Shown here: positions 1-7,575 of the stretch, piece by piece | Numbering within the stretch: the stretch's first letter is position 1 | How the letters are laid out: each line of letters begins with the position of its first letter | Assembly (NCBI RefSeq): GCF_003254395.2 | Contig: NC_037647.1 | Location: 5,010,752 to 5,074,751, forward strand | Direction of reading: 5' to 3' | Origin: Apis mellifera | Taxonomy: Eukaryota; Arthropoda; Insecta; Hymenoptera; Apidae | Length of the DNA stretch: 64,000 nucleotides | Position numbers and translations under genes: made by a program | The notes under the pieces: model-generated | Seen by the model: only the letters and a program-made list of their open reading frames with translations | What the model was told of the DNA's origin: nothing | Databases searched by the model: none

Positions 1-371
1 CAACTTTGTTTTTTTTACTGATAACATGTATTTTTTTAAGCGCCAATCGATAAAGCATAAAATTTCCTATAAAAAAGTATTAACCCACTTATAGCGAAAA
101 ACCAATAGTTTAAAAGATATAGCAAAAATTAAAAATTTGTAGGAGGTCGACCTCCTGTCCTATCATGTTCTCCTAATACAAAATCGAGTTTTTGGCCAAA
201 AATTTTTCTTCGGTCGCCGAAATTTCGACGTTTATACTTTTTTTTTAATATCTCGCTTATTATTCGGAATATTAAAAAATGTTTCAAATAAAAGTTGATT
301 GGTTTCGAAAGGGCTATATTATGGCGCTCTCAGTTTTTTAGTAGGTTGACCAATAAGGAGCTTTTTTAGCA

Positions 372-744
372 CAACTTTGTTTTTTTTACTGATAACATGT
401 ATTTTTTAAAGCGCCAATCGATAGAGCATAAAATTTCCTATAAAAAAGTATTAACCCACTTATAGCGAAAAACTAATCGTTTAAAAGATATAGCAAAAAT
501 AAGAAATTTTTAGGAGGTCGACCTCCTGTCGTATTATGTTCTCCTAATACAAAGTCTACTTTTTGGACAAAAATTTTTCCATCGCTCAGGGAATTTCGAT
601 CTTTCTTCCTTTTTTCTTAAATATCTCGTTTATTATTCGGAATATTAAAAAATGTTTCAAATAAAAGTTGATTGGTTTCGAAAGGGCTATATTATGACGC
701 TCTCAGTTTTTTAGTAGGTTGACCAATAAGGAGCTTTTTTAGCA
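372..744. repeat. Satellite monomer, variant type B (first copy)
   Basis: This monomer differs from the common type in a block of about 110 bp after the palindrome. It reads GTCGTATTATG instead of GTCCTATCATG, then AAAGTCTACTTTTTGG, and CCATCGCTCAGGG where the common type has CTTCGGTCGCCG. The small TTCGG/CCGAA hairpin is lost. The rest of the unit matches its neighbours closely, so the difference is confined to one segment, as expected from gene conversion or from an old subfamily split. Confidence 0.9.
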
Positions 745-2217
745 CAACTTTGTTTTTTTTACTGATAACATGCATTTTTTAAAGCGCCAATCGATAGAGC
801 ATAAAATTTCCTATAAAAAAGTATTAACCCACTTATAGCGAAAAACCAATAGTTTAAAAGATATAGCAAAAATTAAAAAATTGTAGGAGGTCGACCTCCT
901 GTCCTATCATGTTCTCCTAATACAAAATCGAGTTTTTGGCCAAAAATTTTTCTTCGGTCGCCGAAATTTCGACGTTTATACTTTTTTTTTAATATCTCGC
1001 TTATTATTCGGAATATTAAAAAATGTTTCAAATAAAAGTTGATTGGTTTCGGAAGGGCTATATTATAACGCTCTCAGTTCTTTAGTAGGTTGACCAATAA
1101 GGAGCTTTTCTAGCACAACATTGTTTTTTTTACTGATAACATGTATTTTTTAAAGCGCCAATCGATAGAGCATAAAATTTCCTATAAAAAAGTATTAACC
1201 CACTTATAGCGAAAAACCAATAGTTTAAAAGATATAGCAAAAATTAAAAATTTGTAGGAGGTCGACCTCCTGTCCTATCATGTTCTCCTAATACAAAATC
1301 GAGTTTTTGGCCAAAAATTTTTCTTCGGTCGCCGAAATTTCGACGTTTTACTTTTTTTTAATATCTCGCTTATTATTCGGAATATTAAAAAATGTTTCAA
1401 ATAAAAGTTGATTGGTTTCGAAAGGGCTATATTATGGCGCTCTCAGTTTTTTAGTAGGTTGACCCATAAGGAGCTTTTTTAGCACAACTTTGTTTTTTTT
1501 ACTGATAACATGTATTTTTTAGAGCGCCAATCGATAGAGCATAAAATTTCCTATAAAAAAGTATTAACCCACTTATAGCGAAAAACCAATAGTTTAAGAG
1601 ATATAGCAAAAATTAAAAATTTGTAGGAGATCGACCTCCTGTCATATCATGTTCTCCTAATACAAAATCGAGTTTTTGGCCAAAAATTTTCTTCGGTCGC
1701 CGAAATTTCGACGTTTATACTTTTTTTTAATATCTCGCTTATTATTCGAATATTAAAAAATGTTTCAATAAAAGTTGATTGGTTTCGAAAGGGCTATATT
1801 ATGCGCTCTCAGTTTTTAATAGGTTGACCAATAAGGAGCTTTTTAGCACAACTTGTTTTTTTTACTGATAACATGTATTTTTTAAAGCGCCAATCGATAG
1901 AGCATAAAATTTCCTATAAAAAAGTATTACCCACTTATAGCGAAAAACCAATAGTTTAAAAGATATAGCAAAAATTAAAAATTTGTAGGAGGTCGACCTC
2001 CTGTCCTATCATGTTCTCCTAATACAAAATCGAGTTTTTGGCCAAAAATTTTTCTTCGGTCGCCGAAATTTCGACGTTTATACTTTTTTTTTAATATCTC
2101 GCTTATTATTCGGAATATTAAAAAATGTTTCAAATAAAAGTTGATTGGTTTCGAAAGGGCTATATTATGGCGCTCTCAGTTTTTTAGTAGGTTGACCAAT
2201 AAGGAGCTTTTTTAGCA

Positions 2218-2590
2218 CAACTTTGTTTTTTTTACTGATAACATGTATTTTTTAAAGCGCCAATCGATAGAGCATAAAATTTCCTATAAAAAAGTATTAA
2301 CCCACTTATAGCGAAAAACCAATAGTTTAAAAGATATAGCAAAAATAAGAAATTTTTAGGAGGTCGACCTCCTGTCGTATTATGTTCTCCTAATACAAAG
2401 TCTACTTTTTGGACAAAAATTTTTCCATCGCTCAGGGAATTTCGATCTTTTTTCCTTTTTTCTTAAATATCTCGTTTATTATTCGGAATATTAAAAAACG
2501 TTTCAAATAAAAGTTGATTGGTTTCGGAAGGGCTATATTATGACGCTCTCAGTTTTTTAATAGGTTGACAAATAAAGAGTTTTTTTAGCA
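2218..2590. repeat. Satellite monomer, variant type B (second copy)
   Basis: This monomer carries the same variant block as the unit at 372, nearly base for base, although five monomers separate the two starts. The monomer after it (2591) instead shares AGGAGATCGACC and TAAGAGATATAGC with the unit at 1485. The variants are therefore interspersed rather than arranged in a simple repeating higher-order unit within this window. Confidence 0.88.
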
Positions 2591-3109
2591 CAACTTTGTT
2601 TTTTTTACTGATAACATGTATTTTTTAAAGCGCCAATCGATAGAGCATAAAATTTCCTATAAAAAAGTATTAACCCACTTATAGCGAAAAACCAATAGTT
2701 TAAGAGATATAGCAAAAATTAAAAATTTGTAGGAGATCGACCTCCTGTCATATCATGTTCTCCTAATACAAAATCGAGTTTTTGGCCAAAAATTTTTCTT
2801 CGGTCGCCGAAATTTCGACGTTTATACTTTTTTTTTAATATCTCGCTTATTATTCAGAATATTAAAAAATGTTTCAAGTAAAAGTTGATTGGTTTCGAAA
2901 GGGCTATATTATGACGCTCTCAGTTTTTTAGTAGGTTGACCAATAAGGAGCTTTTTTAGCACGACTTTGTTTTTTTTACTGATAACATGTATTTTTTAAA
3001 GCGCCAATCGATAGAGCATAAAATTTTCTATAAAAAAGTATTAACCCACTTATAGCGAAAAACCAATAGTTTAAAAGATATAGCAAAAATTAAGAATTTG
3101 TAGGAGGTC

Positions 3110-3475
3110 GACCTCCTATCGTATTATGTTCTCCTAATACAAAATCGATTTTTCAGCCGAACGTTTCGAAGAAATGTCCAGGAATTTGACGTCATTTCCG
3201 AGAATTTTAATGATTCCGAGAATTTGACGTCATTTCCAAGAATTGCCAAAATTCTTGGAAATATATCTCGAACGACCTCCTATCGTATTATGTTCTCCTA
3301 ATACAAAATCGATTTTTCAGCCGAAAGTTTCGAAGAAATTTCCTGGAATTTGACGTCATTTCCAAGAATTTTAATGATTCCGAGAATTTGACGTCATTTC
3401 CAAGAATTGCCAAAATTCTTGGAAATATATCTCTAACGACCTCCTATCGTATTATGTTCTCCTAATACAAAGTCC
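3110..3475. repeat. 164-bp tandem repeat, 2.2 copies, related to the satellite
   Basis: GACCTCCTATCG recurs at 3110, 3274 and 3438, giving a 164-bp period. Each full unit contains the right half of the satellite palindrome, the shared ATTATGTTCTCCTAATACAAA phrase and two copies of the palindrome TGACGTCA (3187, 3225, 3351, 3389). Each also holds a 13-bp perfect hairpin ATTTCCAAGAATT / AATTCTTGGAAAT with a 5-nt loop (3232-3262 and 3396-3426). It appears to be a shorter sister unit fused to the 371-bp satellite, because it shares the palindrome-to-CTCCTAATAC segment and replaces the rest. Confidence 0.93.
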
Positions 3476-3548
3476 AATTTTCGAGTACTAAAAATTTTTA
3501 GTCCAATTTTTGACATTGTATTAGGAGAATATAAATTAATAGGAAGTG
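3438..3548. repeat. Inverted junction that ends the homogeneous array
   Basis: The third, partial 164-bp unit (3438-3475) is followed after about 35 bp by a reverse-complement copy of the same segment (3511-3548), with GTATTAGGAGAATATAA facing TTATGTTCTCCTAATAC. The centre holds the small palindrome CTAAAAATTTTTAG. Downstream copies of the satellite are strongly diverged, so this inverted repeat marks the boundary of the homogenised array. Confidence 0.8.
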
Positions 3549-3636
3549 GCACAAGTTTTTCTTAGAATTTTAAGACTGATATTTTTGTCAATTTTTCGTC
3601 TTTTTTAAGGTAATATAAGAAGAGTAATGTAGAATT

Positions 3637-3735
3637 TATACTTACCTTTTATACTTACCTTCTTGTACTTACCTTTTATATCATATTCTCAGGAAATAAT
3701 CATTTTTTAACAGTTTACTTAATTCTAAGGGATTA
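3637..3735 (+). repeat. TACTTACC-rich dispersed module, copy 1
   Basis: Two or three TACTTACCTT repeats are followed by an AT-rich tail with CAGGAAATAATC, TTTTTTAACAGTTTACTTAATTCTAA. The same order of elements returns inverted at 5040-5132 and forward at 5999-6085 and 6093-6190. On the minus strand the repeats read AAGGTAAGTA, the insect 5' splice-site consensus. No coding sequence is seen. Confidence 0.75.
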
Positions 3736-3754
3736 AGGAAAATATAGGATGGGG

Positions 3755-4045
3755 TATCATTTTAATATCTTATTATTGTTTCATAATGAGATATTAAAAA
3801 ATAAAATAAAAGTTATATGATTTGAAAAGAGGAATGTCCTTTTTCTTAATTCTTTCTCAAATAGACGCATTGAAGCCTTACGGAAATTAATGGTGTTTCT
3901 TTAAATAGAATTACATATCTTTCAATGATCTAATAGATGCAATATGGTATTCTCTATAAAAAGGTACTAAGGCATTCATAGCATAAAACCATTAGAAGTT
4001 TAAAAAATATTTAATTAAATTAAATTATTTTTTAAACTACGAGTT
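3755..4045 (+). repeat. Degenerate satellite monomer, forward
   Basis: The order of recognisable blocks matches the 371-bp satellite: TCTTATTATTGTTTCATAATGAG with ATATTAAAAAAT, then AATAAAAGTTATATGATTTG (for AATAAAAGTTGATTGGTTTCG), then CTATAAAAAGGTACTAAGGCATTCATAGC (for CTATAAAAAAGTATTAACCCACTTATAGC) and CATTAGAAGTTTAAAAAATAT. Identity is far lower than inside the array. This is an old copy left outside the homogenised zone. Confidence 0.75.
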
Positions 4046-4054
4046 ATTTGCTAT

Positions 4055-4310
4055 ATGGGATTTAATACTTTTTTTTTTTATAGAGAATGATGAGGTGCAT
4101 TTATTGAAGCATTTAAGAATGTAAAATTCTATTTAAAAAAACAACATTAACTTTCATAAATCTTCTATGGATCAATATATGGAAAAATTAAGAACATAAG
4201 AATGTTTCCTTTTCGAAGCCATTTAACTTTTATTTAAAAAGTTTTTTAATATTATGAAATACAAATGAAATATTCTGAAGAATGAATATAAAGTAATCAG
4301 TATATATTTT
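4055..4310 (-). repeat. Degenerate satellite monomer, inverted
   Basis: Read on the minus strand, this stretch gives TATTCATTCTTCAGAATATTTC, then ATTAAAAAACTTTTTAAATAAAAGTTAAATGGCTTCG, then TTTAAATAGAATTTTAC and ATTCTCTATAAAAAAAAAAAGTATTAA. That is the same block order as the forward fossil copy at 3755-4045. The two form an imperfect inverted pair around about 4050. Confidence 0.72.
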
Positions 4311-4558
4311 AATTCTATTAGAAATAAAAAAAATGTTGCTACGGTTTTATCTTATAAAACATAACATTTCATTATGAAGATAAGTAAAAAGAAATATCTA
4401 CATTTCAATACATTATGCAAAAAATTATTTGAAAGCTCTGGGAGAAAATGTTAACTGATAGAAAATAACTATACAAATAATAAACGTAAGTAGTATTAAA
4501 TAGTATTTAAAATCTCTTATTAAATTATATTTGTTTGTTACAGATGGACGTATCGGCA

Positions 4559-4655
4559 ACTTATAAAAATTAATCTTGTCTTTCTAAATAGAATTATGTA
4601 TTTTTCAGTACACTGATAGACGCAATTCGATGTTCTCCATGGAAAGGTATTTATT
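4559..4655 (+). repeat. Degenerate satellite monomer fragment, forward
   Basis: TTAATCTTGTCTTTCTAAATAGAATTATG followed by GATAGACGCAATTCGATGTTCTCCATGGAAAGGTAT matches part of the fossil copies at 3880-3975 and, inverted, at 4055-4165. Only the middle third of the monomer is recognisable. Confidence 0.62.
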
Positions 4656-5035
4656 CCTATATTTTTATCCTATTCTATTATCCATATTCCTTAATCCTGA
4701 ATATTCCTGTCTCCCTATATTCTTATGTTATCCATATTCCTTAATTCTGAATATTCCTATCTTCCTATATTCTTATCCATATTTTTCCTTATTCCTGAAT
4801 ATTTCTATCTTTCTTATACTCCTATTATTCATATTCGTTAATCCCTTTCTTCCTGTGTTCCATGTTTCCACGGATTATTCATTTTTCTTATAATAATACT
4901 ATATATTCCCGTGTTCCTATCCTTTTATTATCCATATTTTTTAATCTTTAATATATTCCTATGTTCCCAAACTCCTATTATCCATGTTCCTTAATACTGA
5001 ATTCCTGTGTTCCAATTCCAATTATCCATATTCCT
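4640..5035. repeat. Degenerate minisatellite, period near 50 bp
   Basis: The phrase TCCATATTCCTTAAT(C/T)CTGAATATTCCT recurs at 4681, 4731, about 4776 and 4828, then again with more change to about 5035. The period is roughly 45-52 bp. It is pyrimidine-rich on the plus strand. An 87-codon open stretch (4630-4893) made of Tyr, Ile, Leu, Phe and Pro is a product of the repeat, not a gene. Confidence 0.8.
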
Positions 5036-5039
5036 TAAC

Positions 5040-5132
5040 CCTTTAGAATTAAGAAAACTGTTGAAAAACACAAAAAAATAAAAAAGTAGCAGAAAGACAG
5101 GTAAGTAATAAAGGTAAGTAAAGGTAAGTATT
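5040..5132 (-). repeat. TACTTACC-rich dispersed module, inverted copy
   Basis: The minus strand reads TACTTACC three times, then an AT-rich stretch, CAACAGTTTTCTTAATTCTAAA, as in the forward copies at 3637 and 5999. On the plus strand this gives three perfect AGGTAAGTA donor-like words at 5099-5132, directly before the 41-bp minisatellite. Confidence 0.75.
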
Positions 5133-5143
5133 TCTGAAAATTT

Positions 5144-5878
5144 TCGAAAATGTAAATAAACAGACCGAGAATGTAAATAAACATTGAAAAATGTAAATAA
5201 ACAGACCGAGAATGTAAACAAACATTGAAAAATGAAAATAAACAGACGGAGGATGTAAATAAACATTGAAAAATGTAAATAAACAGACGGAGGATGTAAA
5301 TAAACATTGAAAAATGTAAATAAACAGACGGAGGATGTAAATAAACATCGAAAAATGTAAATAAACAGACCGAGAATGTAAATAAACATCGAAAAATGTA
5401 AATAAACAGACCGAGAATGTAAATAAACATTGAAAAATGTAAATAAACAAACGGAGGATGTAAATAAACATTGAAAAATGTAAATAAACAGACGGAGGAT
5501 ATAAATAAACATTGAAAAATGTAAATAAACAGACGGAAGATGTAAATAAACATTGAAAAATGTAAATAAACAAATCGAGAATGTAAATAAACATTGAAAA
5601 ATGTAAATAAACAGACGGAGGATGTAAATAAACATTGAAAAATGTAAATAAACAGACGGAGGATGTAAATAAACATTGAAAAATGTAAATAAACAGACGG
5701 AGGATGTAAATAAACATTGAAAAATGTAAATAAACAGACCGAGAATGTAAATAAACATTGAAAAATGTAAATAAACAGACCGAGAATGTAAATAAACATT
5801 GAAAAATGTAAATAAACAGACCGAGAATGTAAATAAACATTGAAAATGTAAATAAACAGACCAATGTTTGTAAACAAA
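5144..5878. repeat. 41-bp minisatellite, about 17.5 copies
   Basis: The unit is two related halves, GAAAAATGTAAATAAACAGA and C(C/G)GAG(A/G)ATGTAAATAAACATT, repeated head to tail with a 41-bp period (for example CAGACGG at 5284 and 5325). Copies vary mainly between CCGAGAATG and CGGAGGATG. Because 41 is not divisible by 3 and the unit lacks minus-strand stops, all three minus-strand frames stay open for about 270-300 codons with the same repeating peptide. That is a consequence of the repeat. It is not evidence for a protein. Confidence 0.97.
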
Positions 5879-5998
5879 CTGAAATTTTAACACCGCGGCT
5901 TTATAATTTGGAAATTTATATTTGAATTTTAAATTTCTTTATTAGAGAAATATATTTTTTAAGAAAATGGCAAATAAACATTAAAAAAATGTAACCTA

Positions 5999-6222
5999 TT
6001 TATACTTATCTTTTACTTACCTTTTTAATCAGCCATTTTTTTTGAAATAAATCTTTTTTTCAACAGTTTTCTTATATCTAATTATAAAATATAAGATACT
6101 TACCTTATACTTACCTAATACTTACCTTTTTTATCAGCTATATTTTCTGAAATAAATGTTTTTTAACAGTTTACTTATATCTAATTAAAATTTAATGTAT
6201 TTACCTTTTCTGTACTTATCCT
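5999..6222 (+). repeat. TACTTACC-rich dispersed module, two forward copies plus start of a third
   Basis: Copy one (5999-6085) and copy two (6093-6190) each show TACTTACC words, then TTTATCAGC, a T-rich stretch, GAAATAAAT, TTTTTTAACAGTTTACTTATATCTAATTA. A third start (TTTACCTTTTCTGTACTTATCC) follows at 6196-6222. With the inverted copy at 5040 they flank the 41-bp minisatellite on both sides. Confidence 0.78.
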
Positions 6223-6559
6223 TTCCATATTTATTTTTTTGTCATCGTGCATCCAGCAACTGAAAAAAAAAAAAAATACATTTAAAATATACATAGAATA
6301 CATAAAAAGCTATTATATATATCTACATATTTTAAGATTATGAGTTTATATATATATATTAAACAAGATATTATTAAAATACATTACATAGTGTATAGAC
6401 TTCAAAATTATATAATAAAACATATCTCTTAATGCATATATTATAAGTATAGTTATTTAAATAGACCAAAAATGAATTAGAAAAGAATTAGATCAAGTTT
6501 TATAAAAGAGAAATTTTAGGAATTTCATTTTTAAGACTTTCAAAATTCAAAAAATGTTA

Positions 6560-6750
6560 CAATTCCAAGAATTTTAGAAATCTTGAGAATTTGACGTCAT
6601 TTCTAAAAATTACTAAAATATGGAAAAATTTCTCGAATAACCTCTTATCAACTTATATTCTAAAACAAAATCGAATTTTTAATTAAAAGTTTCATTCATT
6701 TCGTTCATTTATAAAATTTCAAGAATTTAATGTTATTTTCAAGAATTTTT
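6560..6750 (+). repeat. Degenerate copy of the 164-bp unit
   Basis: The words TTCCAAGAATTTTAG, GAGAATTTGACGTCATTTC, AAAATTTCTCGAATAACCTC, CTTATATTCTAAAACAAAATCGA and TTAAAAGTTTCATTC follow the order of the 164-bp unit at 3110-3475. One TGACGTCA is preserved. This is the last satellite-related sequence before single-copy DNA. Confidence 0.78.
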
Positions 6751-7110
6751 TTTCTTTTTCCTCTTCTTCTTTTTTAATTCTAGATGATTTAGAAATATCA
6801 ATAAACAAGTCTTATTGAAAATAAAATAAAATTAAATAAAATTAAAATAAAATTCTATCGAAAGAGAACAATTAAATTTTCATACGATTTTTCCACATAC
6901 GAAATTATAAATAATATCAAAATATGCTTTTTTTGGTATTATTCATTACCATTCAATTTTTATATAATTCTGAAATATTTCCCTATTGCTATAAAAAAAT
7001 AACGAATATAAATCACGATGATAATATCTTGAGATATATCTCGTGTCTCATTTTCGCATTCCACGAATTTAAACAATCCGTGGAAGCAAAAATATTTAAT
7101 GCAAAATTCG
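6751..7110. other. AT-rich spacer
   Basis: This is AT-rich, low-complexity DNA between the repeat block and the first single-copy segment. A 63-codon plus-strand open stretch (6924-7115) has AT-driven composition and no recognisable domain. Nothing else is seen. Confidence 0.6.
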
Positions 7111-7351
7111 CATAATTTTCACGTTACAATTGATCCGATCCGCCATACTTTCCAACGATGACAGCGACGCCAATGGCGGGAACGTGACTTAACATTACCG
7201 CGGCGATTTCGATCGTTAATACGAACCGCCTCACAATACCAATAATAATAGTAATAAGAAGAATAACAAGTAAAGTAATGGAAGAGTAAGAAGCGTTCAA
7301 GTAACGACGGAAAGGATGGGATACAGGAACGGTGTCCCATTGTACGCTTAC

Positions 7352-7470
7352 CTGTCCCGATACCAGGCATGAACTGGCCTGAACAATCGGAAGAAACGCC
7401 AGGTGGAATCGATAGCGGCCACGTTGGTCACACTTTGCTGCCTCAGGATGTACCCGAACACTCGGGGCAT
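7352..7470 (-). CDS. Candidate first coding exon, unknown protein
   Basis: On the minus strand an ATG at 7470 opens 39 codons plus 2 nt that end at a strong donor, GGGACAG|GTAAGC (donor starts at 7351). The peptide starts MPRVFGYILR and ends in an aromatic-rich, basic segment (WRFFRLFRPVHAWYRD). Third-codon GC is 28 of 39 in AT-rich surroundings, which favours coding. An in-frame stop lies two codons upstream of the ATG, and the sequence before it is purine-rich, so there is no acceptor. This fits a first exon. Later exons would lie to the left, in or beyond the satellite block. The overlapping plus-strand frame (7369-7575, MNWPEQSEE) is a weaker alternative, with about half GC3 and an acceptor-like CCAG before its ATG. 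No family is recognised. Confidence 0.35.
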
Positions 7471-7575
7471 ATCCAGTCACCGTGCACCTTTTTCCTTTCC
7501 CCCCCTCCCCTCCACGTTACTGCTCCTTTTTTCCCATCGTTCAACTTAGCCCATCCAAGGAATCACGGTCACTGA

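Larger units (their letters stand above)
1..3137. repeat. Tandem satellite array, about 371-bp monomer
   Basis: The same unit recurs head to tail, beginning each time with CAACTTTG followed by a T run and ACTGATAACATG. Units start at 1, 372, 745, 1116, 1485, 1849, 2218, 2591 and 2962, so the spacing is 364-373 bp. The last unit is cut after about 175 bp, where a different 164-bp unit takes over. Most monomers differ by only a few bases, which indicates a young, homogenised array. Each holds a 16-bp palindrome (AGGAGGTCGACCTCCT), the phrase TGTTCTCCTAATAC and, in most units, a small TTCGG-TCG-CCGAA hairpin. No long open frame is kept. The array runs off the left edge, so its full size is unknown. 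It is not a satellite I can name with certainty; it could be centromeric, pericentromeric or subtelomeric. Confidence 0.97.

Noticed and set aside
4630..4893. 87-codon plus-strand open stretch
   Set aside because: It lies within the approximately 50-bp degenerate minisatellite and has repeat-driven Tyr/Ile/Leu/Phe content.
1..5878. CRISPR-like array because of regular palindromic repeats
   Set aside because: Repeats are contiguous 371-, 164- and 41-bp units with no unique spacers, in a eukaryotic genome.
4991..5893. Three overlapping minus-strand frames of 271-300 codons, rich in Phe, Tyr and Leu
   Set aside because: All three phases are open only because a stop-free 41-bp unit repeats; the peptide is the same in each phase. 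This is a minisatellite.
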